Part shown: positions 17,272 through 26,603 of the stretch, one piece after another
Layout: each line of letters opens with the position of its first letter
Numbering within the stretch: position 1 is the stretch's first letter
Source: Flavobacteriaceae bacterium
GTDB lineage: Bacteria > Bacteroidota > Bacteroidia > Flavobacteriales > Flavobacteriaceae
Reading direction: 5' to 3'
Assembly (NCBI GenBank): GCA_018608765.1
Contig: JABAYY010000046.1
Location: 1 to 49,300 of the forward strand
DNA length: 49,300 nt
The notes under the pieces: generated by a model
Seen by the model: only the letters and a program-made list of their open reading frames with translations
Told to the model about the DNA's origin: nothing
Database searches by the model: none
Translations under genes and position numbers: made by a program

Positions 17272-19146
17272 TTATTGAAATGTTATGTTGTCAAAATAGA
17301 TCACATTATCGGAGGTTCTTGCATTGAAATCTGGGAATACAACAATCTGATCAATATTTGTTGAGCCATCTTGTCCATTTCCAATACGACTGCTAAAATC
17401 AAATGTTAGTTCTTCCCATGCATTAATTACAGTGTTTGCAACTTTTATTTCTACTTGTGCGCCTCCACTTGGATTGACTAATTTAATTCCAACATCACTG
17501 ATTACAGTTTTGTAAACCATAATTTTAATGATATCATTTGACGCAGAAAGATCCCATGTAATTCCCATTTCTCCATGTGCAACTTCAGTACCAGCCCAAG
17601 GGTTCCCAGATTGAAGTGCTGTAAATTTAGCCACAGTAGCTGAGGTGTTTATTCCTGATGAATTTGGATTTGCTACAAATTCTAGTGGTGGGTTTGAATC
17701 ATTCTCAAAAACATTCCATGACCAACTAGCCCCATATCCAGATGTTTCAAAATCAATAGGAAGCGTAAGGTTATAAGAACCACCGCCGCCGCCGCCGCTA
17801 TTGCCGTTGCCGTATAGTCTTAAATCATCAAAATAATAGGTATCTGTACTCGTTGTATTTAAATCAAAGAAAAGAACAATCTTGTTAAATTTATTACTGT
17901 CCGCAGCTGTAAAAGGGAATGTTAATTCTTCCCATCCACTCGTAACGGAAGTCGTTAAAAATTGTTCAGTATTGTTACCAGCATTTCCAATTTCTTCTAA
18001 CTTTAATCTCACCTCAGTATTTGGTCTTGCAGACCATACTTTAATTTTAAAACCTGTATTTGCATTAAAATCTAGTTTTGCATCTAAATCGTATTGATTG
18101 TTATCCCAAGGGTTGTTATTACCTCTTACCACTTGACCAACTTTACACGAAGTGTTTACAGCATTGTCAAAATCTGGATTATCTACCCATGAAAAACCTG
18201 CTCCATCAGAAATAAAATCAGCAGATGGATCAGTTTGAAATGTCATATTAACGTTTGCAGCACTGTAAGATTCCGTTGTTTCAGGGGTACATGCGCCGCC
18301 GCCGCCGTTGCCGTTGCCATAAAGCATTAGATCGTCTATATAATATGTTTGTTCAGTTGAAGTGCCTAATTCAAAGAACACTACAACTTTATCAAATTTG
18401 TTAGAATCTGCACTTTCAAAATCAAAGCTAATCTCTTCCCATGCTCCAGCACTGTCTGCCGACGTGGTAGCTGAAACTTCTTTAAAAATCCCTGCATTGG
18501 TTTGATCCTCTAATTTTAATAATACATTTGTGCTAGCCGTTGGTGACCATACTTTCAATTTAAAGCCCGAATTTGAACTAAAATCTAGTTTCGCATCTAG
18601 GTTTAATTGGTTGTTTGCATACTGTGCTGCACTGGTTCTGTCGATTTGACCCACTTTACAAGAGGTATTTACAGCATTATCAAAATCTGGATTGTTTATC
18701 CAAGAAAACCCTGCACCATCTGAAGTAATATCAGCAGATGGGTCTGACATAAATGTAATATTCAAGTCGGAGGCAGAAAGTGACTCTGCTGTTTCGGCAT
18801 CACAAGTCCCTACAACTTCAGTAGTTGAAATTGTGATTTCATCGGAAAAGATGTCAAATGCTCCAGCGACATTGGATGCTTTTAAAACTACCAAGTAAGT
18901 TCCGTTAGCATATACGTTCACAGGGTTGATAAGTGCAGAAGAACTTTCATCTCCAAAATCCCATGCGTATGATGAGGCGTTTATGGATGTGTTGATAAAG
19001 GTTACTGTTCCTGTATTCGCATTAATCGTGTGTGTAAAACCAGCTGTAAGTTGTGGTAAAACTGCTTCATCATCATCACAACCCATAAAACTGATTGCCA
19101 ATATAAGTAGTGAAACTTTTTTTAATGTTTTAATTAAATTTTTCAT
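17272..19146 (-). CDS. Surface glycan-binding lipoprotein: PKD plus three CBM-like modules
   Basis: A 624-residue non-catalytic protein, probably a surface beta-glucan-binding protein. The lipoprotein signal ends at Cys23 and is followed by DDDE, a strongly acidic surface-export-like signal. Residues 31-110 are a PKD domain (YAWDFGDESS). Two homologous jelly-roll modules follow (about 117-285 and 287-445), each starting with a Cys and sharing SDGAGFSW, NPDFDNAVNTSCKVGQ and a terminal YYxDDLxLYGNGN. A third, more diverged module (about 456-624) ends in VIYFDNITFQ. Glycine-rich linkers encoded by GCC/GGC-type repeats separate the modules. It is the last gene of the upstream glucan operon, 21 nt after GH16. 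Confidence 0.82.
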   Translation of the reverse strand: MKNLIKTLKKVSLLILAISFMGCDDDEAVLPQLTAGFTHTINANTGTVTFINTSINASSYAWDFGDESSSALINPVNVYANGTYLVVLKASNVAGAFDIFSDEITISTTEVVGTCDAETAESLSASDLNITFMSDPSADITSDGAGFSWINNPDFDNAVNTSCKVGQIDRTSAAQYANNQLNLDAKLDFSSNSGFKLKVWSPTASTNVLLKLEDQTNAGIFKEVSATTSADSAGAWEEISFDFESADSNKFDKVVVFFELGTSTEQTYYIDDLMLYGNGNGGGGACTPETTESYSAANVNMTFQTDPSADFISDGAGFSWVDNPDFDNAVNTSCKVGQVVRGNNNPWDNNQYDLDAKLDFNANTGFKIKVWSARPNTEVRLKLEEIGNAGNNTEQFLTTSVTSGWEELTFPFTAADSNKFNKIVLFFDLNTTSTDTYYFDDLRLYGNGNSGGGGGGSYNLTLPIDFETSGYGASWSWNVFENDSNPPLEFVANPNSSGINTSATVAKFTALQSGNPWAGTEVAHGEMGITWDLSASNDIIKIMVYKTVISDVGIKLVNPSGGAQVEIKVANTVINAWEELTFDFSSRIGNGQDGSTNIDQIVVFPDFNARTSDNVIYFDNITFQ

Positions 19147-19167
19147 TGTCTTTTTTATTAGTTGTTA

Positions 19168-20103
19168 CTATTGTTTATATACTCTTACGTAATCTACAAG
19201 CATGTTTTGTGGAAACGTCTCTCCACTAGCAGGACTTCCTGGGAAATTCCCTCCAACAGCTAAATTGATGACGATATAAAAAGGTTTGTTAAAAACCCAA
19301 TCACCTGTCACATCTGTCGGTTCAATAGCTTCTGTATCATCCGTCGCTGCAACGCCATCGTTAAGAGTGTAAACAGCATCTGCTGGAGTTACAACAATAT
19401 CTGAAGGTGTGATTTGATTGTACAATACATCATCTATGTAATAATTAATATAGTCTGGGCTCCACTCAATTCCGAAAACATGGAATCCAGCATCATAGCG
19501 GTCATTTCCTAAGTCATAACTTTTGGTTACTTGTCCTTGCGGGATTGTTTCTCCAGAATACCCTGGTCCATGAATAGACCCACTTACTTTTGTAGGCTCT
19601 TGTCGGCGGTACTCCATAATGTCAATCTCTCCACACTGAGGCCATCCATCTGCATCAATATTCTCTCCTAAGAGCCAGAATGCAGGCCAGAGACCTGATC
19701 CTCCGGGAACTTTAATACGTGCTTCAAAACGTCCATAAGCTTGAGAAAATTTTCCTTTGGTAAGTAGTTTAGCTGATGTAAAGGAAGAACCATTATAATC
19801 CTCTTGAATCGCAGAAATTACTAATAAACCATTTTGTACAGTTACATTTTCTGAGCGGTCTGTGTAATATTGTAATTCATTATTACCCCATCCATCAAAT
19901 CCTGTACCTATATCGTAGTTCCAAATTTCAGAATTAGGAGCGCCTTCTACATCAAACTCATCTGCCATAACTAAATTTGTGAACGATGCTACTGATTGAG
20001 TTTCGTCGTTAGAACAATTTGAAAGTGTAAGAATTGATGCAAAAACAAAAGACTTCAATAGTAATGTTTGAATCCTCATTTTATATTTATTTATTTTATT
20101 CAT
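19168..20103 (-). CDS. GH16 laminarinase lipoprotein
   Basis: Retaining endo-beta-1,3-glucanase of the jelly-roll GH16 family. The catalytic signature GEIDIMEY gives nucleophile Glu159, assisting Asp161 and acid/base Glu164 in the 311-residue form. Other family blocks are NNELQYYTDR, GLWPAFWLLG, FHVFGIEWSPDYINYYIDD and the C-terminal MLVDYVRVYKQ. The lipobox is LSNC, and the following SNDE fits surface export. Two starts are possible: ATG at 20103, or ATG at 20079, which gives a more standard signal (MRIQTLLLKSFVFASILTLSNC trimmed of eight polar residues); I favour 20079. It sits between two glycan-binding lipoprotein genes. Confidence 0.95.
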   Translation of the reverse strand: MNKINKYKMRIQTLLLKSFVFASILTLSNCSNDETQSVASFTNLVMADEFDVEGAPNSEIWNYDIGTGFDGWGNNELQYYTDRSENVTVQNGLLVISAIQEDYNGSSFTSAKLLTKGKFSQAYGRFEARIKVPGGSGLWPAFWLLGENIDADGWPQCGEIDIMEYRRQEPTKVSGSIHGPGYSGETIPQGQVTKSYDLGNDRYDAGFHVFGIEWSPDYINYYIDDVLYNQITPSDIVVTPADAVYTLNDGVAATDDTEAIEPTDVTGDWVFNKPFYIVINLAVGGNFPGSPASGETFPQNMLVDYVRVYKQ

Positions 20104-20131
20104 GTTTTGATTTTTTTAAATTTATAATAAT

Positions 20132-21544
20132 CTAGTTTCCTCTATAGAAATAAATATTATCTACATAAAGCTCTGTTAACGAAGATCCATTAACATTTTC
20201 ATAAATAATCTGTCCCATGTTATTTTTGTTCGCTAGAGAGATTGGGATTTCTAAAGTACTCCATTCTCCAGCCACAAAATCAGAACCATTAAAAAATACT
20301 TGTTGAGTTGTATCATCAGTTCCACCATCAACTCCATCCGCACCAAAATCTTTCAAAGTAATTAAAAGGTCAAGATTAGAAGGTACTTCTGGTAAATTGA
20401 TATTAATGTGTAGGTTAGGAAAATCTGTAGCATCTACAGTAGGATTTGAAAATTGATTTCCTACAAAATTAAAGTTAGTGTAGTTGATCATATTATTACC
20501 ATTCACTACAAAATCGTTGGATAATGTTGTTTGAAAAGGCTCCCAATAGCCGTTAAAAAAGTCCACCGGAACGTTTGTATAGCTATCACTAAAAAGAGAT
20601 ATTACATCGTTAGGGTTTCGTGTAGGAGTTGGTGCAACGTCAAACCCACCCACTGTATTAATTGTCATTGAGCCCTGAGCTTCAACGCCTCCTAAACTAG
20701 CTGTAATAACTGCTGTACCATTATTAACACTGATAACTCCAAATTGATCGACGAATGCCAAACTAGGGTCTGAAGATAAAAAGTCAAAGTAACTTGGAGC
20801 TATATTAATTGTTTTGTTAAGACCAGAACCCAAATTGAATGTTTGTGTAAGTCCGGTTACTTCTAGATTAATTCCTGCAAAGGCATCTTGTACAATATCT
20901 TGACCATTTGCAATTGCTGGTCTTGGTTGACCAATGGTTCCTAGTTTTTCAAACTTTAATTCGTCAATCCAGAATGTATAACCAGATCCACCTGTGTTTT
21001 GAGTTCCTGCTGAATACCAAAACATTCCTCTTTCATCAAATAGTTTTGAAGGGTCTGGAATTGGAATAACGTATTTTACCCAGTTTGTACTTAAGTTTAC
21101 GTTTGTTTCATTGACTTGATATTGGTTTAACCCGAAGTCTTGACCAAATCCTATTTCTCCAATAACAACGCCTTGTGAAGCTTTTGCCCAAAAGGTAAGT
21201 GCATCGAATTCTGTAAGATCACGCCCTGATCCATCAACTCTAAGAATACCACCTGCGTAACTTCCATCTGGATCATTTGCATTTGGTACATCAAAACGCA
21301 TAGAAGCAGCGCTTTCATAGCCTTCATTTTCATCAACGGACCAAGCGGTTGCTTTGGATCCTAAGTATGGAAAGTAGAAATCACTCCCAAGTCCTATTGG
21401 AGAATCTGTAAAAATCTCTCCTGTTTTAGAGAGAGTTGCAAATTCTGCTTGATCAGAAGTATCTCTTTCACAACTCATTGTAATTACAAAAAGTAATCCT
21501 GTGAGGAGTGTAATTTTGGAATACATAAATTTTATATTTTTCAT
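20132..21544 (-). CDS. Glycan-binding lipoprotein with CBM-like and Ig-like domains
   Basis: A 470-residue lipoprotein (MKNIKFMYSKITLLTGLLFV then ITMSC, Cys25) with no catalytic motif. An N-terminal jelly-roll-like region (about 35-195; TEFDALTFWAKAS, YTFWIDELKFEKLG) is followed by a bacterial Ig-like domain (about 210-300; SVNNGTAVITASLGG) and a second CBM-like module ending in ELYVDNIYFYRGN. The architecture and its place between GH16 and the glycosidase-barrel gene suggest a surface beta-glucan-binding protein that captures substrate. It starts 28 nt upstream of the longer GH16 form. The binding specificity is inferred from neighbours only. Confidence 0.78.
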   Translation of the reverse strand: MKNIKFMYSKITLLTGLLFVITMSCERDTSDQAEFATLSKTGEIFTDSPIGLGSDFYFPYLGSKATAWSVDENEGYESAASMRFDVPNANDPDGSYAGGILRVDGSGRDLTEFDALTFWAKASQGVVIGEIGFGQDFGLNQYQVNETNVNLSTNWVKYVIPIPDPSKLFDERGMFWYSAGTQNTGGSGYTFWIDELKFEKLGTIGQPRPAIANGQDIVQDAFAGINLEVTGLTQTFNLGSGLNKTINIAPSYFDFLSSDPSLAFVDQFGVISVNNGTAVITASLGGVEAQGSMTINTVGGFDVAPTPTRNPNDVISLFSDSYTNVPVDFFNGYWEPFQTTLSNDFVVNGNNMINYTNFNFVGNQFSNPTVDATDFPNLHININLPEVPSNLDLLITLKDFGADGVDGGTDDTTQQVFFNGSDFVAGEWSTLEIPISLANKNNMGQIIYENVNGSSLTELYVDNIYFYRGN

Positions 21545-21556
21545 TTTTACAGTGTT

Positions 21557-24500
21557 TTATTTTCCGATATTAATATGAATGTATGTTCTAATTTCCCATT
21601 CGCTTCCATTAGGAAACCCTACAGAACTGATTGGTGGTACTGCTGGGTACGTATTGGGTGGTACGAAATTAGGAGAAAATCTTGGAGAGTTTTGATTTAA
21701 TGAACGCCATGTTCCACGAACTCCTACTTGCGTATTTGGAAGGATAAACCAGTCTGGTTTTCCTAAGGTAGTAGATAAGTCTAACATTAACTGTACAGGG
21801 TACGTTAAGTTAAAATCTCGGTGGTAATCAAAAGGTCCCCAATCATTAAACTTTATGGTATGGGTTAGTTTTAATTTGTTATAAATTAATCGAACATCTC
21901 CACCAAATCGTTCTATTAAACGATCGTCGCTACCATTTGCTTGTGCGTTACCTGCATAAAGGTTGGCTATAAATCCAAGGTCTGGACTTAGCTTAGAGAC
22001 AATTCGCGAGTGTGCTTCCCATAAATCTTGTGCAGGAGCGGCGTTTGGAAACGCAAAAGAGGTACGATTTGCTAAGAATCCAACTGCTGCATCTTGAGCG
22101 GTTGGATGGTGACGGAATACAAAACCAAGATTGAAGGCGAATTTTGCGTCTTCAGCTCTATCGTTGTCCCATTCGTACATCCAAGTACCTGGTGTAGGAT
22201 CGTAAGATAATAAGAGCTCACCAGCTGTAGTTTCTCTGTTGGCTCTTACCGCAAACGGATCATCTTGAACATTTCTTAGACGTCCAGCTCCTCCGTTTAA
22301 ATCGTTTGGCATGGCAGCAACAATTGGTTTTTGCCATAAAAAGTTAGGTGCGATTTGAAAATCACCAAAAGTATAAGCGAATCCAGAAAGGAAGTTGTTT
22401 TGGTTACCGCTTCCTGTATCCTTTAATTTCCAACCTGTGAATGTTTGTGTTTGATCAGCTCCTCCATTAGCAACTAAGCCCATGCTTGCCCCTTGAGCAT
22501 ACCATTTAATAGGACCTTTTTCATAAGTCAGCTTCGCTTTGGCACCCCAGTTGTCTTTTTCATTAATTTCGTCTGTATAAATAACATAGTTATCAGTCGT
22601 TCCTTCTGCTATTTGAAATTTACGACCGTTTAAAGGTTGTCCACCCCATATACCTCCGATTTCAAAATTAAAAGCACCAAATTTTCTTTCGGCATGTAAA
22701 GTAACTCTACGTGTTTTTGGAAGTGGTATTGCAATTGAAGTCACGGCTCTACCTACATCATCAATATCTTCGTGGTAAACAGCAGTTACACCCCAATTTC
22801 CTAGATTTCTTCCGTACTTTAAAAGAACCGCTGGATTCGCTCCCCACCAAAGTTGTGGTCCAAAAGCGGCTTTTAAACCATTTAAAGCTCCTTTTGCATC
22901 AAATTCAATTCCTGAAATTTCTCCATTATATAGATCTAAGTTAGGCCCGTAATTTGCTTCTCTGTACAAGTTAAAGAAATCTCCTTCATAAGCCCAGTGG
23001 TAATGCCCCGTTCTATAAAAACCTCTTAAATTAAAATCTTTAGCATTCCAGTCAAATTCAGCATTGTAAATTCTCACTCTGTTTGGATCTGTAATATTCA
23101 CGTTTCCTTCGTCAGTATTGACGGTAATTGGACGCCCTACATTTTCGTAAAAGATTTCATCTATTGGATTTTCAGCGACATGACCTAGAATGTTGAAATT
23201 TACATTGGCACGCATATTAGAAGAAGGGTTTCCTTCAACTCCAATAAAATAAGATTGCATGTGATCAAATCCTAGCTCGTTTGGATATCCATTTGTATTA
23301 GGGTCTGCATTATCAGGGGTTGTAATAAGTGTACCGCCTGTATTGAAGGTTGTAAACTCAGCTCTTAAATTGCTTAGTTTGATTTTTTCATTGCCACCTA
23401 AAGCAGCTTTATCTCCTCTTGCTCGAAGAACTGCATCCATTAATTCGATGTTATCAAAGTGTGATTTAACAAAATCAGATGTAACACCTTCTTCATAAGG
23501 ATTTAATTGATGAGCTATTTTTAATGCGTAATAAGATGCACGTGGATATAGTGTATAAAGTCCTCTTGAATTAGTAGGGCCTTTTGCACAAATACCAAAC
23601 CACTCTTCGTTCATGTTGTTTTCACCCGGTGCGAAATCAAGTTGATATCCCCCATTTGACCATGAGGCATTGTTATCATGAACTTCTAAGTTTTTAGTTT
23701 GTCCAAACTTCCACCAACCATCACTAAATTGAAATGTAAATCCACCAATTGCATTTTCTGATTTCCCTAGACCGGCGGCATTATCATAAATATCTTTCCA
23801 ATTTGAAACCATGTAATAGGCCTGCATTTTTTGGTCTTCAGCATTGTCTAAAGCGTTAAAAGAATCTGCACCAAATTCAGTTAACATAATCGGCATATCT
23901 AATTTTTCTTTAACCGTCTTAAATGCATCTGTAAAAGAAGGCCCACGATACATATTGGTTCCAAAAACATCAATGTCTTTACATTCTTCGGCGATGATAT
24001 CTATAAATAAAACATCTCCGTTACAAATTGCTATAGGATGAGAGGAATCAATGCTTTTCATTTTAATAGAAGCATCATTCATGAGTTTATACATGGGTCT
24101 TCCACGCTCTTCGCCAACAAAATCTCTTTTTTCTTCTTCGTCTGGAAAGTCTTCTGTTTCAGCACCAGCCCAAAATAGACCGTAGTTATTTTCATTTCCT
24201 AAAAGAAACATTAATAATCCAGGTGTGTCCTTATAATCTTCTGCCAATGTAGTTACTTCAGATATTAACAACTCTTGAGTTGCTTGATCTCTGTAGTCAG
24301 TTACGGGAACCCAAGCACCATTTATAGTAAGACCATAACGACCGAAAGAATGATTTAACAACGTATAAATACCGTAATTTTCATAAATATATTGAATCCA
24401 TTTTGGCTGTACTCCTGTGTATTGTCTTATCACATTGACTCCCATATTTTTTAGCAAGCCCATTTCTGCATCCAATGCTGCCTTAATCACATCATCAGAT

Positions 24501-24694
24501 TGCTTCCATAAACTATAGGAATAATTGGTTCCAATCGGGAAATAATCCCAGTTCATTCCATTGATCATGAAGTCTTCTCCATTCACAACTAATTTCATTC
24601 CATTTTCATTGTTAACAACTGTAACTTTATCTGCCTGAGCAAAAACGCTGGTTGTAATTAAAAAAAGAACTATTCTTAAAAAGGTGTTTTTCAT
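21557..24694 (-). CDS. Clan-A glycosidase fused to an outer-membrane beta-barrel
   Basis: A 1045-residue protein with an N-terminal signal peptide (cleavage near residue 20, SVFAQ). Residues about 30-400 look like a clan GH-A TIM barrel of GH2/GH72-like type, with acid/base Glu168 in LLGNENNYG and nucleophile Glu273 in MLTEFGADS. From about residue 430 to the end the sequence changes to alternating hydrophobic/polar strands with many aromatic residues, tight turns and a final strand (WEIRTYIHINIGK), typical of a porin-like outer-membrane beta-barrel. The enzyme would therefore be tied to a pore. Its first position in the upstream glucan operon suggests a beta-1,3-glucan substrate. I cannot give a GH family number. 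A transglycosylase role is equally possible. Confidence 0.8.
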   Translation of the reverse strand: MKNTFLRIVLFLITTSVFAQADKVTVVNNENGMKLVVNGEDFMINGMNWDYFPIGTNYSYSLWKQSDDVIKAALDAEMGLLKNMGVNVIRQYTGVQPKWIQYIYENYGIYTLLNHSFGRYGLTINGAWVPVTDYRDQATQELLISEVTTLAEDYKDTPGLLMFLLGNENNYGLFWAGAETEDFPDEEEKRDFVGEERGRPMYKLMNDASIKMKSIDSSHPIAICNGDVLFIDIIAEECKDIDVFGTNMYRGPSFTDAFKTVKEKLDMPIMLTEFGADSFNALDNAEDQKMQAYYMVSNWKDIYDNAAGLGKSENAIGGFTFQFSDGWWKFGQTKNLEVHDNNASWSNGGYQLDFAPGENNMNEEWFGICAKGPTNSRGLYTLYPRASYYALKIAHQLNPYEEGVTSDFVKSHFDNIELMDAVLRARGDKAALGGNEKIKLSNLRAEFTTFNTGGTLITTPDNADPNTNGYPNELGFDHMQSYFIGVEGNPSSNMRANVNFNILGHVAENPIDEIFYENVGRPITVNTDEGNVNITDPNRVRIYNAEFDWNAKDFNLRGFYRTGHYHWAYEGDFFNLYREANYGPNLDLYNGEISGIEFDAKGALNGLKAAFGPQLWWGANPAVLLKYGRNLGNWGVTAVYHEDIDDVGRAVTSIAIPLPKTRRVTLHAERKFGAFNFEIGGIWGGQPLNGRKFQIAEGTTDNYVIYTDEINEKDNWGAKAKLTYEKGPIKWYAQGASMGLVANGGADQTQTFTGWKLKDTGSGNQNNFLSGFAYTFGDFQIAPNFLWQKPIVAAMPNDLNGGAGRLRNVQDDPFAVRANRETTAGELLLSYDPTPGTWMYEWDNDRAEDAKFAFNLGFVFRHHPTAQDAAVGFLANRTSFAFPNAAPAQDLWEAHSRIVSKLSPDLGFIANLYAGNAQANGSDDRLIERFGGDVRLIYNKLKLTHTIKFNDWGPFDYHRDFNLTYPVQLMLDLSTTLGKPDWFILPNTQVGVRGTWRSLNQNSPRFSPNFVPPNTYPAVPPISSVGFPNGSEWEIRTYIHINIGK

Positions 24695-25218
24695 AATTTG
24701 ATTTATTTAATAATGTCGTAGTAACTAATAATTTAATTTATGCCCAATTATACTGTTGTTAAATATAGGGACTAAGCAATGTATAAATGACAAAAAAAGC
24801 ACTACAAAAAACATACAAAATAAAAAACCGTATTGATTTTAAGTGATTTGACAAATTCAAGTTCAATAAACTGATGACATTTAGGTTTTACAAAAATCAT
24901 AAAGCGTTTGAAATCATCTTTATTATTATACAATGTAGTGGTAATGTATTGCTGAAAAGGAGATCTTAAGACACTTTGAAGTGTTGTGTATGGTTAAAAA
25001 AATAGACATTTTAAGAGAAGTTTATTTTTTTACGTAGTGGATGTCCTTCAAAAGAGAATGGGTGATTTTATGAAACTGTAAAAAAGAAATGGCATTTATT
25101 ACGAAAACACACAGTCAAACATTGGAACTTTATTAGTATCTATATTTATTAACAATTTAGTAAAATTTATAACTCAATAAATAAGAAAATTAGGTTGTAT
25201 CTTTGAAAAAAAAATAAA
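24695..25218. other. 524-nt divergent intergenic region between the glucan locus and the channel gene
   Basis: No gene is visible. The minus strand has a weak promoter candidate for the glucan operon: TTTG (24794-24791), 23 nt, then TATATTTA (24767-24760). On the plus strand, TATCTTTG at 25198-25205 is a -7 box for the channel gene. A 14-bp dyad ACACTT-TG-AAGTGT lies at 24971-24984. The region is long for this compact genome, so regulatory sites are likely. Confidence 0.55.
25198..25205 (+). promoter_or_regulatory. -7 box (TATCTTTG) of the aquaporin-like gene
   Basis: An exact match to TAnnTTTG lies 13 nt before the ATG at 25219. No clear -33 TTG is seen. Confidence 0.5.
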
Positions 25219-25878
25219 ATGAAAAAATACATTGCTGAAATTATAGGAACCTTTAGCATGATTTTTTGTGGTTGTGGTGCCATGGTGATCAATGATTTTA
25301 CAGGCGGAACAATCACCCATCCAGGAGTAGCTATTACTTGGGGTCTTATTGTGATGGCCATGATTTATGCTTTTGGAGATATTTCTGGAGCTCATTTTAA
25401 TCCCGCAGTTACTGTTGGCTTTGCAGTGGCTAAAAAATTCAGTTGGAACGAAGTACCAAAATATATAGGATCTCAATTTATAGGAGCCATCGCTGCTTCT
25501 TTAGTGTTGCTCTTTCTATTTCCTGAAAGTGATTTGGGCGCCACAATACCTTCCATAGAGCCGATGAAAGTCTTTATTATTGAGTTGCTATTAAGTTTTT
25601 TCTTAATGGTTGTTATTATTAATGTCTCTACAGGCAGCAAAGAAATTGGTCCTATTGCAGGAATTGCAATTGGTAGTGTCATTCTTTTAGAGGCTATGTT
25701 TGCTGGGCCATTAACAAAAGCATCGATGAATCCTATTCGATCCTTAGCTCCTGCACTTGCTTCTGGGAATTTTACACACTTGTGGGTATATCTAACCGCT
25801 CCTTTTATAGGAATGTTTCTAGCTGTGTTTAGTTGTAAGCTGGTAAAAAGCGACAATTGTTGCGATGATAAATGTTAA
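25219..25878 (+). CDS. MIP-family (aquaporin/glycerol-type) channel
   Basis: Inner-membrane channel for water, glycerol or small uncharged solutes. The 219 residues hold six hydrophobic segments and the two half-helix motifs: a normal NPA in GAHFNPAVTVGF and a variant NPI in ASMNPIRSLAPAL. The Arg of the selectivity filter follows the second motif. The C-terminus ends in NCCDDKC, three cysteines in the last seven residues. The altered second motif and Cys tail resemble features of metalloid-conducting MIPs, but this is inference. It is divergent from the glucan operon and upstream of the photoprotection cluster; it belongs clearly to neither. Confidence 0.9.
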   Translation: MKKYIAEIIGTFSMIFCGCGAMVINDFTGGTITHPGVAITWGLIVMAMIYAFGDISGAHFNPAVTVGFAVAKKFSWNEVPKYIGSQFIGAIAASLVLLFLFPESDLGATIPSIEPMKVFIIELLLSFFLMVVIINVSTGSKEIGPIAGIAIGSVILLEAMFAGPLTKASMNPIRSLAPALASGNFTHLWVYLTAPFIGMFLAVFSCKLVKSDNCCDDKC

Positions 25879-25882
25879 TATT

Positions 25883-25912
25883 TGTTTAATTATATATTTG
25901 ATTTATTAAACA
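25883..25912 (+). promoter_or_regulatory. Dyad operator TGTTTAAT-N14-ATTAAACA before the regulator operon
   Basis: Perfect 8-bp arms 14 nt apart. An extra half-site TGTTAAT lies 10 nt upstream (25873). The -7 box TATTTTTA (25918-25925) starts 5 nt after the right arm, and a TTTG at 25897-25900 sits 17 nt before it as the -33 element, inside the dyad. The same arrangement recurs at 30303-30332. Confidence 0.75.
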
Positions 25913-25945
25913 AGATGTATTTTTACTTCATAATCTATAAATGTT

Positions 25946-26602
25946 ATGGCAAAAAAAAATACACTCACACAAAACTCACTTGTAAAACTTTACATGGAGT
26001 ATGTTTTAGTACATAATCACGCTCCAAAATCAATTTACACCTTTGCCAAATCTAACGGCTTTGAGGAAGCTGATTTTTATAAAATTTTCGCAAACTTTGA
26101 AACCTTAGAAAGCACGATATTCAGTCTTTTTTTTACAAACACAAAAGAGACCTTAGAATCAAGTAAAGACTACCCTACATACGACTCTAGAAACCAATTG
26201 TTGAGTTTCTATTTTACTTTTTTTGAAAATTTAACTGCCAACAGAAGTTATGTTGTATATGCCCTAAACGAAAGCTGTAACAAACTTGAAAACTTAAAAA
26301 AACTTAAAGGATTGCGTTCTAAATTTTTAGACTATATCGATGAGTTAGATATTGAAGTCTTACAAATCAAAAACAAACAGCTAGAACAAATTAAAGACAG
26401 TGTGGTTCAAGAAACCTACTGGATTCAACTGATGCTAACGTTAAAGTTCTGGCTAGATGACACTTCGACCTCCTTTGAGAAAACAGATATTTTTATTGAA
26501 AAATCAATCAATGCAAGTTTTGATTTGATCAACATCTCACCGCTTAAAAGTGTTATAGATTTAGGGAAATTTTTAATCAAGGAAAAAATTAGTATGAACT
26601 AA
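25946..26602 (+). CDS. TetR-family transcriptional regulator
   Basis: A 218-residue all-helical protein. The N-terminal 60 residues (KSIYTFAKSNGFEEADFYKIFANFETLE) read as a TetR helix-turn-helix, and residues 80-215 form a variable ligand-binding domain. It is the first gene of the first photoprotection operon, immediately behind the dyad operator, and 1 nt separates it from the ABC1 kinase. It is a candidate autoregulator and controller of both operons. A MerR-type light regulator encoded elsewhere is an alternative, since such proteins commonly control photolyase and carotenoid genes. The inducer is unknown. Confidence 0.82.
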   Translation: MAKKNTLTQNSLVKLYMEYVLVHNHAPKSIYTFAKSNGFEEADFYKIFANFETLESTIFSLFFTNTKETLESSKDYPTYDSRNQLLSFYFTFFENLTANRSYVVYALNESCNKLENLKKLKGLRSKFLDYIDELDIEVLQIKNKQLEQIKDSVVQETYWIQLMLTLKFWLDDTSTSFEKTDIFIEKSINASFDLINISPLKSVIDLGKFLIKEKISMN

Positions 26603-26603
26603 T

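Noticed and set aside
24971-24984. 14-bp dyad ACACTT-TG-AAGTGT as a regulator site of the glucan operon
   Set aside because: It is a single short copy with no repeat elsewhere and far from the likely promoter; chance is not excluded.
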